DNA from: Colletotrichum lupini
Taxonomy: Eukaryota; Ascomycota; Sordariomycetes; Glomerellales; Glomerellaceae
Length of the DNA: 64,000 nt
NCBI RefSeq assembly: GCF_023278565.1
Contig: NC_064676.1
Location: forward strand, 1,860,001 to 1,924,000
Reading direction: 5' to 3'
Shown: piece by piece, positions 9,894 through 19,883 of the stretch
How positions within the stretch are numbered: the first letter of the stretch is position 1
Layout: each line of letters starts with the position of its first letter
Translations under genes and position numbers: made by a program
The notes under the pieces: generated by a model
Database searches by the model: none
What the model was told of the DNA's origin: nothing
The model's input: the letters and a program-made list of their open reading frames with translations, nothing else

Positions 9894-12013
9894 ATGGATC
9901 CAATCACCGCCCTAACGAGTGCCGTCGAACTTTTCGGCGTTGCCCGTCAGATTCAAAGCCTTGTGGAAAAGTACAAGAATGCACCCAAGGCTGTGCACGA
10001 GATCATCGTCGAGTGCAACTTGACGAAAGATGTGTGCCTCAATTTGCAGAAACAAGTCTCACAGACTGATATCCTCAAAAACCCGGTCAAGAACAGTACC
10101 GAGGATGGTTTGCGGAAGATGCTTGATACATGCATGGACAAATTGAATAAGACACTCAAAGATTTGGAACACGAAGTCAGCAAGGTGCAGAGCAAAAGTA
10201 ACTCGCGCATGGGAAAGTGGGACAAGACGAAGTTCTTATGGAGGGAGGAGATCTTTTCAGATGCTACGCAAAGTATCCAGGATCAGAAAGCCCGCCTTGG
10301 TATTGTTATCCAGCTTTTGCAAGTGTACGCAATGAAGACAGACGCCGAACAAGACAAAGCCACACACTAATAAGTCATAGGCGTACTGGTCAAGAAGTAA
10401 AGGAGGGCGTCCATAATGTACAGAAGGGTGTCGATACTCTCCGAGAGGAGGTTAGAGAGATATTGACCGAATTTCTCAAAAGGCAAAACCCCCCTCAACT
10501 GGGTTTACAGCCACCATCGGAGTTGAAGAAGAGTAGATCAGATACTCAGATCAACACAACAGGCAAGCGATTTGCTGACGACCTCTTTGCCGCTGTACGA
10601 GGTGGGCGGCTTGAGGACCTTGAGCCCATTTTGGCCCAAGGCGTCTCTGTAAACATAGCCCTAGGAGACCGCGGTGACCGGGCCATACATGTTGCCGCTC
10701 GCGAGGGATTTCTGCTCGTCCTGGACCGGCTTATTGCTTCCGGAGCAGACGTCAATGTCCAGAATGCGCTGCAGGATACAGCATTGCACCAGGCGCTCAA
10801 TCGAGGACAGATTCCCACTTCGTTGGCGCTATTGTCGAGCGGGGCCAGTTGGAAGATCAGGAATGCCAACGGGACCACGCCGCTACACACAGCCGTGAGG
10901 AGTTCTGCATATCTTGTTGTGCAATATTTGCTCGATAAGGGAGCAGACGCAAATGCTCGAGACAAATGGGGTCACACTCCCCTTTATAAGGCATGCATTC
11001 CCCCGGAGAAGGATAAGAAAAATAACTTTGTCATCAACCTGAAAATCATTCGGTTACTCGTCGAGCGAGGAGCAGATCCGACGCTTGGGGGTTGGAAAAC
11101 CGGCAGAACTCCGATTCACGGGCTTGCGTCGAGTGGGCACGCAAAGGAGCTCGAGATCTTGGCCAAGGACGCCAAGACTCTCGAACTACCGCTGACAGGA
11201 GACTCTCAGGGTGAAACGCCGCTCCTCGTTGCAGTCAAGAACAAACACCCAGGCGCCGTAGATGTTCTGCTCAAGCGTGGAGCCAACGTGAACGCGAGAG
11301 AGACTTCAAAAGACGGTACGGCGCCGACTGCCCTATGGTACGCCGCTTACAACCCAGACCTAAGCATCGCGGCCAAGCTTCTCGAAGCTGGCGCAGATCC
11401 GCGTGCAAAGAGCAATGGCATAACTCTTCTTCATCTTGCAGCAACGAAGCACTTGCTTGAGCTGGCTAAGCTGCTGGTCAAATACAAAGCCGATCTGGAT
11501 GCCAAATCATCTAGTAACGATACACCTCTCCATGCGGCTGTCTGGGTCAAGGATTTCCCGATAGTTCGGCTTATGCTAGAGAACGGGGCCAAAGTAGAGG
11601 CGAAGGGGTACCGCACAGCGACTCCGATCATGGCAGCAGCCGAGACCGGCTCACTGCCAATGATAAGGCTCCTGCTTAAGCACGGAGCTCAGTGGTCTTA
11701 CATGACGCCTCAAGGCTCAAACGCGTTTATTTGGTCATCGTCCGGCGGAAGCGTCGTGTGCGTGAGCTTCTTCCTCGGCTGCGGCCAAGATCTGCATCAC
11801 AGGGCCGAGGGGGATTATACTGCGCTACACTATGCGGCGAGGACAGGCAAAACGGAGTGCGTCAAGTTGCTTCTAGAGCTGGGCATCGATAAGCAGGTTA
11901 TGCCGACGAAGATGAGGGCACCCTTCAAGGTCAAGGGGACGGCAGCTGAGGTTGCGAGGGCGCATGGGGCCGTTGAAGTAGCGGAGTTCATTGAGAGGTA
12001 TAGGGGCGAGTAG
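9894..12013 (+). CDS. Ankyrin-repeat protein with fungal STAND-type N-terminal domain
   Basis: Exons 9894-10324 and 10381-12013 give 687 residues. The 56-nt intron has a CTAAT branch element and a TAG end. The GTACGC donor is weak but is the one nearby that keeps phase, joining ...IQLLQV to RTGQEV. Residues 1 to about 140 (MDPITALTSAVELFGVARQI...) form a helical domain of the type found at the N-terminus of fungal NACHT/STAND proteins. A coiled-coil-like linker (about 145-175) follows. From about residue 240 to the end there are roughly 11-12 ankyrin repeats (TPLHTAV, TPLYKA, TPLLVAV, LLHLAA, TPLHAAV, ALHYAA). No P-loop NTPase lies between them, so this is not a full STAND protein. Role unknown; protein-protein interaction, perhaps linked to fungal incompatibility or stress signalling, is inference from the domain family. 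Confidence 0.85.
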
Positions 12014-13004
12014 TGCAGTGAGATGATCACGAGTCTTGTTCGAAGTGGCCCCTGGATTCTCGCTTCTTTTGAGCGATGGAAAGAGATGTAAGTAGAGGAG
12101 CTTGGTGTTTCTTTTCTCATTCATACGCTGTCAGACTGTTGGATATTTGTCTTGATATGAATGAGATCAAGCCCTTAGCTCGATCTATTCTCCTTGATAC
12201 GTCTTCGACTCTACTAAAGGACTAACAATGCTCGTTGAGATTCTAATGTACAGTAACCCTCGTTCGGATTGAAATTGTGAAGAGTAAGACTATATATTTG
12301 AACAGGCTATGATTTTTGTCCAAGAAACCGCTGAAAATCAAGAAACGAGTGTTTCCGAATCATTTCGCGTGGAACAATGAAGCTTGATCTTACAACACCA
12401 ATACATGCTTTCTCATCTTACAAGGAGAGGCTTATTTGACTCTCAACCGAAGATACAGGTACTCAGCCATCACAAGGGGTTCAATAAGCTATGCGTTCGA
12501 GTGAAAGGGCTCGAGCTAGAAACACGCAAGTCTGATCAAGAGACTTCCCGGGGACGCCGTCATCACAAGGAGTACAATTGACTCTCAGCCCATGATGATT
12601 CGCTCCCTTTGAGCTGGCCATCCTCGCCAATAACCATACTGGCTCCAATATCCAGGACGGTGTGAAAGGCGGATATCGACAAGTATTTAGCCTACGTAGG
12701 CTCAACATCAATACTCTCTTTCCACCTTGGTTTCCTTTTGAGCTAGCCTTTTCTTCCTCGCACTTGTTCTTTCTCTCGGACTATAGCTGAGGCAAACAGC
12801 CAACCGCAACAACCCATCAACAACTTCATCAGTGAGTCTTGCTAGGACTGTTCCATTATCCTCAGTATCTTTGAAACAAACTAAACGCGCAGCAGGACAG
12901 ATACGCCCAGCTTCCTTTCCATTCAGAAAAGAGAAACACAGCCACCCGGTGTTTTGAGAGCGCGTGCCACTATCGACACTGGCATACGCATCAGATTCTT
13001 CGCC
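12014..13004. other. intergenic region, ankyrin gene to small membrane-protein gene
   Basis: It holds the ankyrin gene's 3' UTR and the promoter of the following gene. The minus frame 12708-13265 is antisense to the next gene and is treated as a shadow. Nothing else is supported. Confidence 0.45.
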
Positions 13005-13562
13005 ATGGAATATTTCAACCAGCAGCAAGAGATTGATGACGCGCATCTCCTGGCGACAATGCTGGTGTACATGACCGTCGGTCGTGACATTATCACCGCC
13101 CTCATCGTGGTCGTGGCTCTCCGTTCCGTCATCGTCGGAGGCACAACGACCTTGACGCTTCGCTACTTCATGATACTCTTTGCTCGCCACATCATCATCT
13201 ATGCGACCGAGATTCCCTACATCATCCACAAGAAGAGGTGGACCAGCTTCTGCCGCCGGTATCAACTACCACGCAACGTCGCAAGATTCGGCTCCTTCTC
13301 CTACCTCTGTATGCAGTTCAGCCTATTTGCCGTCGAATGCTACCTTTTTCGGCTTTGGCGACAGCATCGGCTCGCTGGAGGCGCGAATGTACAGAGCACC
13401 GGTGTGGCGTTGGCGGCTATCATCACTTCTATCACCGCCTATACGGTACGCCAGGCGTACATCAAGGTGCTCTTCCACTGGGGGCTCATGCGTAGCAGCC
13501 GTCGGGCCGTCAACTGGGGCCCCAGCGATGCGGAAATCATTGTCTATACTACAGAGTACTGA
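13005..13562 (+). CDS. Hypothetical small multi-pass membrane protein
   Basis: Single exon of 185 residues. I chose the ATG at 13005 (CGCCATGGA, good context) rather than the in-frame ATG at 12954, which would add 17 basic residues. Codons strongly prefer C or G at the third position (ATC, GTC, CTC, GCC, TTC), like the surrounding real genes, and the antisense frame lacks this, so the frame is probably genuine. About four hydrophobic stretches are visible: residues 27-47, 52-72, 98-118 and 133-157. Basic residues lie between them (HKKRW, RLWRQH, MRSSRR), and the termini are polar. I do not recognise a family. It could be a lineage-restricted membrane protein or part of a longer spliced gene. 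Confidence 0.6.
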   Translation: MEYFNQQQEIDDAHLLATMLVYMTVGRDIITALIVVVALRSVIVGGTTTLTLRYFMILFARHIIIYATEIPYIIHKKRWTSFCRRYQLPRNVARFGSFSYLCMQFSLFAVECYLFRLWRQHRLAGGANVQSTGVALAAIITSITAYTVRQAYIKVLFHWGLMRSSRRAVNWGPSDAEIIVYTTEY

Positions 13563-14108
13563 TGAGGCCTTCGCACTCAACTGAGGATGGGCCTTCGCAT
13601 GCTTGTACGAAGCTCGGACTGGGATGGAGATGCATGGCTTTGGCTAAAGCTACATGGGAAGACTGGGCAACAGGACGAAAGAGGACTCGGCTAAATCAAG
13701 CAGACATCATCGCACTTGGCTTGTGAATAAGTATAAAGCGCCTTATCCATAATCAAGACTGCGAGACATTCTTTCATAAGTACATTGTGCTCAGAGATGG
13801 TTGTCGCCTTATACGTTTCCAGAAATAAGTCTACACCGGAGCTAAGACCAGGCACTTTAATATTTCGGAAGGAGCACGTGACTTCGCGACGCACTCCAAA
13901 AGACCCCGCGATTTTCGTGTTTTAGTCAGTCCTAGCCCCAACGTCATTACTTTTTGACCACTTCGCCCCTTGTCCAGATTTCGCCCCTTCGACTCGTGTA
14001 GCACAATGCAAGTGTAGATGGCGGTCTCGACAGTACTCGCAACATCAGAACCCTCGACAATTCGGATTTCTTGAGAAGAGCAACCCGTCACTGGGCATTC
14101 GTGGCAAA
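13563..14108. other. intergenic region upstream of PSO2/SNM1
   Basis: 546 bp containing the presumed 3' UTR of the membrane-protein gene and the promoter of PSO2. No additional gene is seen. Confidence 0.5.
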
Positions 14109-16760
14109 ATGGGCCCTCCATCAACGGCAGCGCGGAAGAGGCCTACGACGACTCCCAAAAAACCGTTAACCAGGTTGCCTCCTTCGAAGAAGCCTGCAGG
14201 AAAACCCAATGCTAGCATTCTGAGCTTCTTTCAAAAGGCCGAAAAGCCCGAGCAGACGTTGTTTATCGATGGCCACGAAAAGCTCGTTGTTCCCCAAAAG
14301 GAAGATGATGAGGTACCAGAGATATATGATGCCGAACCATGGGAGGAGGAGGCGAGGTTTAATGAGGTTGAGGCGCCAAATAAGAAGCGGCGGCTAAGCC
14401 AAGAGCCCGAGAATAACGAAGGGGAACAGTCAGCCGCAAGAGATTCCAACAGCCCTGTGGTGTCCGAACCACCACCCTCATCACCCACAGAGAGGCCTTC
14501 TAAGAAGGTGGCCACTAAGCGGAAAGGCCCCTTTCTCGACGAATCTGACAGTGAAGGAGAAGAAGAAGAAAAGGTCCCTACAGCTCGGAAATCAAGTCTC
14601 ATCGGTGCTATTCGCAGTCGACCGCCCATCGTTCCACCGGTCAAGTCGGAGGACGACGTGACGTCTCCAGCAATGAAGCAAGATAATGTTTCTACGCCGT
14701 TGGTTCAGCTAAAGGAGGAAGAAGAAGAGGCAAAACCGCCAGCGACGGAAACGAGCTGCCCGCCACCGCCATTGAAGGTTGAGGACTCGATCGACGCCGA
14801 ATTTGCAAATGTTGACGACTTTGGTGACCTAGACGATTTCCCCAACGACGAAGATTTCGGCGGCGAAGAATACCGCATGATGCAGTTCATGGAGGAACAA
14901 GCCCGTTTGGAAGCAGAAGCCGAGGCTGCAGATACGGGCGACTATTCTTGCGACGAATTAGCCGATCCTGTACGGCCTAGCGATGCCATGGTGGCGAACT
15001 GTCCTATTTGCGACGGCACACTTGCCGGTATCACACCTGACGAAGCAACACGACATGTGAACGCCTGCCTCGATGGCAACCCAATTCCACTACCCCAACC
15101 CAAGGAGACCAAGAAAGTCAAAGATGAAGTCGCCAGACCGCCAATCCTTGAACCCCCTGAAGTAAACAAACGACTTGCGCGCGCAGCAGTACCACGAGAG
15201 GGCCAAGCCAACCCATTCAAGCTGAGCGAAGTCCAAAACAAGTCGACTTCTGCCTTCACCAAATTGATGTCTGGCCATGCTGAAGACGCTGCATGGGCCG
15301 GCGCCGCTGCCGCAGAGCATTCATCGCGTGGAAAGCCCGCGTATCAACGGACCTGTCCATTTTACAAGATAATGCCTGGTTTCTACATCTGCGTAGATGC
15401 CTTCAGGTATGGTGCGGTCAAGGGATGCAATGCCTATTTCTTGAGCCATTTTCACAGCGATCACTACATCGGCTTGACTTCCACCTGGACGCACGGCCCA
15501 ATATACTGCAGCAAAGTCACCGGAGATCTGGTCAAGATGCAATTACGAGTCGCTGCTAAGTGGGTCATTGCTCTGGAGTTCAATCAGACGGAGGAGGTCC
15601 CGGGCACCGAGGGTGTGACGGTGACTATGATCCCTGCCAACCACTGTCCTGGCAGCTCCCTATTTCTTTTTGAGAAGACAATGGGAAAGGGTCCAAATGC
15701 GAGAAAGCAAAGAATCTTGCATTGTGGCGACTTCAGAGCCTGTCCAGCTCAGGTTGCCCATCCTCTACTCAAGCCGGACATACAAGATTCGGTATCAGGC
15801 AAACTCAAGCAGCAAAAGATTGATGTTTGTTACTTGGACACGACCTACCTCAACCCCCGCTATTCTTTCCCGCCTCAGAACGACGTAATAAAGGCATGCG
15901 CAGATATGTGCAAGTCACTTGCTCCAGACCAGACGTCAGAAGACAACACATGGGACAAGATCAACAGAGAGGCTGGCACGGAGACGGTCAGCAAGTTCTT
16001 CACGAAGACAAGTGCGGACGACGCCACTGCAAAGGCGAAGAAGAAAAATGCTCCAAAGGAACGTCTCCTTGTTATTTGCGGTACCTACTCGATTGGTAAG
16101 GAGCGGATTTGCAAAGCTATTGCCCAAGCTCTGGGAAGCAAGATATTTGCGTCCAAGTCGAAGATCCGCATTGTGTCCAAACTCGGAGACCCAGAGCTGA
16201 CGGCACTTATGACGGATAATCCGCATGAAGCTCAGGTTCACATGCAAATGCTGATGGAAATCCGCGCCGAGACACTACAAGAATATCTCAACGGGTACAA
16301 GCCGCATTTCAGTCGTATCGTAGGATTTCGACCTTCAGGCTGGAACTACCGTCCACAAGGCGCTAGCAAGGCGGTGACAGCTAGCACTCAACCTGGCACG
16401 ATTCCGATGACACAGATTCTTCAAGGCAAGGCCTGGCGGCCTCGGTTTGGGGCAAAGGATTTCGTCGCGCAACGCGGCAGCACGAAAGAAGCCATGTGTT
16501 TTGGTGTGCCATACAGTGAGCATAGCAGCTTCCGGGAGCTGACCATGTTCGTGATGTCCCTGCGCATCGACAAGGTAGTACCCACGGTCAATGTCGGCAG
16601 CGAAGTATCGAGGAAAAGGATGAAGGGCTGGATTGATAAATGGTTGTCTGAGAGGAGAAAGGGCGGACTCGTGCATCCTCTCGAAGGCGAAGAGGCCGAG
16701 GGTAAAGAAGTTGCGCTGTGGAACGGCAAAGATAGCCGTGGAGGAGGCGTCTGGTGGTGA
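14109..16760 (+). CDS. PSO2: DNA interstrand cross-link repair nuclease PSO2/SNM1
   Basis: Intron-less, 883 residues. It is a nuclear 5'-exonuclease of the metallo-beta-lactamase/beta-CASP (DRMBL) family that processes interstrand cross-links. Visible in order: a basic N-terminus with ILSFFQK near residues 37-43, resembling a PCNA-interacting motif; a long acidic disordered region; a UBZ4-type zinc finger, C298-x2-C301...H316-x3-C320; and the catalytic domain from about residue 400. The catalytic domain holds HxHxDH at H447/H449/D451/H452, then H512 (NHCPGS), D541 (HCGDFR) and the beta-CASP His H805 (YSEHSSF). All expected metal ligands are present. The length is at the long end for fungal homologues because of the acidic insert. 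It is convergent with LSM2 downstream. Confidence 0.95.
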   Translation: MGPPSTAARKRPTTTPKKPLTRLPPSKKPAGKPNASILSFFQKAEKPEQTLFIDGHEKLVVPQKEDDEVPEIYDAEPWEEEARFNEVEAPNKKRRLSQEPENNEGEQSAARDSNSPVVSEPPPSSPTERPSKKVATKRKGPFLDESDSEGEEEEKVPTARKSSLIGAIRSRPPIVPPVKSEDDVTSPAMKQDNVSTPLVQLKEEEEEAKPPATETSCPPPPLKVEDSIDAEFANVDDFGDLDDFPNDEDFGGEEYRMMQFMEEQARLEAEAEAADTGDYSCDELADPVRPSDAMVANCPICDGTLAGITPDEATRHVNACLDGNPIPLPQPKETKKVKDEVARPPILEPPEVNKRLARAAVPREGQANPFKLSEVQNKSTSAFTKLMSGHAEDAAWAGAAAAEHSSRGKPAYQRTCPFYKIMPGFYICVDAFRYGAVKGCNAYFLSHFHSDHYIGLTSTWTHGPIYCSKVTGDLVKMQLRVAAKWVIALEFNQTEEVPGTEGVTVTMIPANHCPGSSLFLFEKTMGKGPNARKQRILHCGDFRACPAQVAHPLLKPDIQDSVSGKLKQQKIDVCYLDTTYLNPRYSFPPQNDVIKACADMCKSLAPDQTSEDNTWDKINREAGTETVSKFFTKTSADDATAKAKKKNAPKERLLVICGTYSIGKERICKAIAQALGSKIFASKSKIRIVSKLGDPELTALMTDNPHEAQVHMQMLMEIRAETLQEYLNGYKPHFSRIVGFRPSGWNYRPQGASKAVTASTQPGTIPMTQILQGKAWRPRFGAKDFVAQRGSTKEAMCFGVPYSEHSSFRELTMFVMSLRIDKVVPTVNVGSEVSRKRMKGWIDKWLSERRKGGLVHPLEGEEAEGKEVALWNGKDSRGGGVWW

Positions 16761-17066
16761 TTGCTTGCTTCATCAGAATAGCATAATGAATAATGAATAC
16801 AATGCGGTCGGGCGCAACTTCCGTTGAACATTTGATTTGTTTCGTAGATCTCTGTCTGGATATCATATCGCCTCTATTCATACTCCATGAGGCGCTGCCA
16901 CACCAGGTCTTGCCAGACGCCAAGAATATCGTTGAGCACGTGTACCTAGTTGTGAGGTTTTGGCCTTCATTCCACCGCATGCGAGGACCGGCCTTTTCAG
17001 TGCCCCGGCCATATCGCCATGATTAATACGCGTCATCCTGAAACCTTGGACCCTTCCGCTAATAGC
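16761..17066. other. convergent intergenic region PSO2/LSM2
   Basis: 306 bp shared by the 3' UTRs of PSO2 (rightward) and LSM2 (leftward). No gene or repeat is seen. Confidence 0.6.
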
Positions 17067-17630
17067 CTATTTCGCCTTTGCGGCCTGGGCAGCAGCCTCT
17101 GTGATGGCGTTAGCGCTATCCCCATACCTGCGATGAACGTGATGGAAACGCAAGACTCACCTCTGCGCGTCGCGTCCTCCAGAAGGGGTACGTCTACTGA
17201 GCCAGCGGGCAAGTGAACATAACGAACGACAGAGCCGCGGATGAAGACATTCTTGACAGAGCTCTACATATTTTCGTTAGCGACATTCTCAAGGCTGGCT
17301 CCTCAGCCTAATAAGGATGCGTGAGAGCCTTGGTGCAAGGGGGGGCAGGCGGCTGACGGACCAGATGCGGGTACTTGAGCTCCTCGACGACAGAGATTTC
17401 TTCCAACTTGATGTTGAGGTACTGATCGACGCTCTTGAGGATGCCGCGGATCTGGATGTCGTTCTTGAGCTCGACGGTGACCTCGTGGTCGATGAGCGTC
17501 TTGAAGAAACTAGTGGGCGTAACGTCAGTGACTGCATCATCCAGCATGGGCGGGGTGCAACTCTGGGCTTGAAAGCCTGTGATTATCGCGTTCCCCGAGT
17601 GAGTTTCGAAACTTACCTGAAGAAGAGCAT
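17067..17630 (-). CDS. LSM2: U6 snRNA-associated Sm-like protein LSm2
   Basis: Four exons on the minus strand, 17630-17617 (14 nt), 17509-17362, 17263-17161 and 17098-17067 (32 nt), give 98 residues, the usual LSm2 length. LSm2 is part of the LSm2-8 ring that binds the 3' oligo(U) of U6 snRNA in the nucleus and of the LSm1-7 ring in cytoplasmic mRNA decay. The protein begins MLFFSFFKTL, with the fourth Phe and the Ser straddling the first intron. The Sm1 motif (VTVELKNDIQIRG...VDQYLN) and Sm2 motif (FIRGSVVRYV) are intact, and the C-terminus ends EAAAQAAKAK. The last intron has alternative AG positions; the one at CATCACAG gives the conserved EAAAQAAK ending and phase, so I chose it. It is divergent from OGG1. 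Confidence 0.93.
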
Positions 17631-18063
17631 GGTGGGCGGTTGAACTGGATGCTGAGGTGTGATGCGCCGCTCAGTAAGGTCGTGATGCTCTTGATTGAGT
17701 GCGAAGAGGTGTGGGGGCTTTCGTACTGTGTTTCAGTACAGTGTACACGGCTATCTTAGTGTTGGGCTTCATCATGGATCACACTGTGATGTGGCTTAGC
17801 CCTTGTGGCTGACGGCTTCCGCTAGAGCCAGTTCTGTGGTGGCAACTGGCCACTGAATCGGCCAGTCCGTTCAGGGGAAGAACTCACAAAGTGATCAGCC
17901 TCAGCGGCGGCTTTTATTCAACTTCATGTAACTCGCACACCTTCATATCGATTAATCTGTTTTTCTGTTCTCTTTCTGATCCAAGACTTGGCATCTTCTA
18001 GAGTCACTGTCATTCGCTTAGGTGACCCTCACGAAAAGCTTGGTCTCTGAATACAAGAAAGTT
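17631..18063. promoter_or_regulatory. divergent promoter region LSM2/OGG1
   Basis: 433 bp separate the start codons of leftward LSM2 and rightward OGG1, so both promoters must lie here or overlap. No TATA box or other defined element could be assigned with confidence. Confidence 0.6.
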
Positions 18064-19383
18064 ATGTCTGTGGTCAGGGTGACTGAATGGCGGAAACTGC
18101 CGCTTAGTCTAGCTGAGCTATGCATTGACACGACTCTTCGATGTGGCCAGTCCTTCCGATGGCGTAAAGTCAATGACATGTGGTCAGTCACATTGAGCTC
18201 TTTGCATAATCATTCAATTCCGCTAAGATTTCATCCAGGTGCTGCACATTGTATGGTCGAATCGTGTCATTAAAGCAAGATCCAACTCACCTGCATTACC
18301 AGGTCACTTGGCCTACGAAACCAACATATCCGCTCACCCCTCCAAGTTTTGACAGCGAAGCTAGTGAAGATGACACAGAGGAGTTACTACGGCATTATCT
18401 GAGCCTCAAGTTGGACCTCAAGTCTCTGTACGAGGAATGGTCGAAAGCGGATCCCAACTTTCGCAAGAGGGCCCCAGAGTTCGGAGGTGTTCGTATGCTG
18501 AGCCAAGACCCATGGGAGGCTTTGATATGCTTTATCTGCAGTAGCAATAACAATATCGCCAGGATATCACAAATGGTAAGAACTGCTGCAAAGTGGAAAA
18601 AGAAATCCAGCACTCATACTTGGACAGGTTCACAAGCTGTGTCTACATTACGGCCCGCTGATCGGCAAGATTGGGGACGAAACATTCCACGATTTCCCAA
18701 CACCCGAGGCTTTGACGGGAAGCTCAGTAGAGGCGCATCTGAGGGAGCTTGGGTTTGGCTATCGCGCAAAGTATATCGCGCAGACGGCTTCCATTGTGGT
18801 CAATGACAGGCCAAAGGGATGGTTCGAGAGTCTTACCAACCCAGAGAACCCATGCTACATCAAAACGGCCGAGGGATGCAAGCTGCCACAGTGTACATAC
18901 AAAGAGGCACATGAACAGCTGCTCCAATTATCGGGCGTAGGCCCCAAGGTGGCCGATTGTGTCTGTCTGATGGGCCTGGGTTGGGGTGAGGCCGTGCCGG
19001 TGGACACACACGTCTGGCAGATTGCCCAGAGAGACTACAAGTTCGGCAAGACCAAGACCAAAACGTTCAACAAGGCGATGTACGATGCCGTGGGAGATCA
19101 TTTTAGGGAGCTCTGGGGCAAGTATGCGGGCTGGGCGCACTCTGTGCTCTTCACGGCGGACCTCAAGACCTTTTCTGAGCGAACAGTGAAGGAAGAGGAC
19201 CAGACGGTGAGGGTGAAGAAGGAGGTAACCGTTGATCAAGAAACGCCCATTTTGGGTCAGAAACGTAAGGTTGTGAAGACAAAGGTCAAGGTTGAGGTTG
19301 AGCATGAGGTGCCCGACACTGCCCTGCTAGAATCATCGCCGAAGCGGAGGAGGACACGATCGCAGGCTCGAAAGACGAGCTGA
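18064..19383 (+). CDS. OGG1: 8-oxoguanine DNA N-glycosylase/lyase
   Basis: Exons 18064-18182, 18239-18575 and 18628-19383 give 403 residues. The enzyme removes 8-oxoguanine opposite cytosine in base-excision repair, in nucleus and mitochondria. The N-terminal OGG domain contains TLRCGQSFRW (residues 24-33), and the first junction reads MW-CCTLYGRIVSL. The second half holds SSNNNI and the helix-hairpin-helix LSGVGPKVADCVCL with catalytic Lys259. It is followed by the Asp278 of VPVDTHVW; the 19-residue Lys-Asp spacing equals that of human OGG1. The C-terminal extension is Lys/Glu-rich and ends in a basic segment (SPKRRRTRSQARK), plausibly a nuclear localisation signal. An in-frame ATG at 18022 would add 14 residues; 18064 fits other fungal starts better. 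Confidence 0.95.
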
Positions 19384-19883
19384 TACCTCTACCTTAGTAA
19401 TATGACCTCGTCATGCACAACATGAGCGACATCCTGCCAAGTTGTCTACTCACTAGCTTCGCATCCCCGGCCATGTCTTGAAGCGCGTACACAGTAGACA
19501 AAGCGTTACAGCATTGATTTACTGTGACATGTAGGTGGAACTATCTGAAATTCTTAGATAGCTTCTACCTGATCTTCTGCGGGTGAAAGCCATGGAACAA
19601 TAATATTGATGTTGTTTTCTTTGTTGTTCATCAGTCGCGAATGCTGCAGAAGCTCCCAGCCTTGGCGTTCTCGGCTAAAGTTCGGGCGCCCAAATTCTGG
19701 TGGCGTCGCCGACAGCAAAGCTTTTGCCTGCGCAGATTGCAAACTCTCCTGCGACCCGGCCATTTGCTGCTACCCCCTTCAGCCTCATCAGCAACACAAC
19801 GACCATTACTGATGCGCGCCGCCATCGTCGATCGCCCACTTGCATCTTCAAGTGACATGAAGCAACCCTGCCCATAATTCAAA
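19384..19883. other. intergenic region OGG1 to SF3B1
   Basis: 500 bp containing the OGG1 3' UTR and the SF3B1 promoter and leader. Small frames on both strands have no domain. Confidence 0.5.

Noticed and set aside
12708..13265. 185-codon minus-strand frame
   Set aside because: Antisense to the membrane-protein gene at 13005-13562. Its Asp/Glu/His-rich composition is the reverse complement of ATC/GTC-rich codons.
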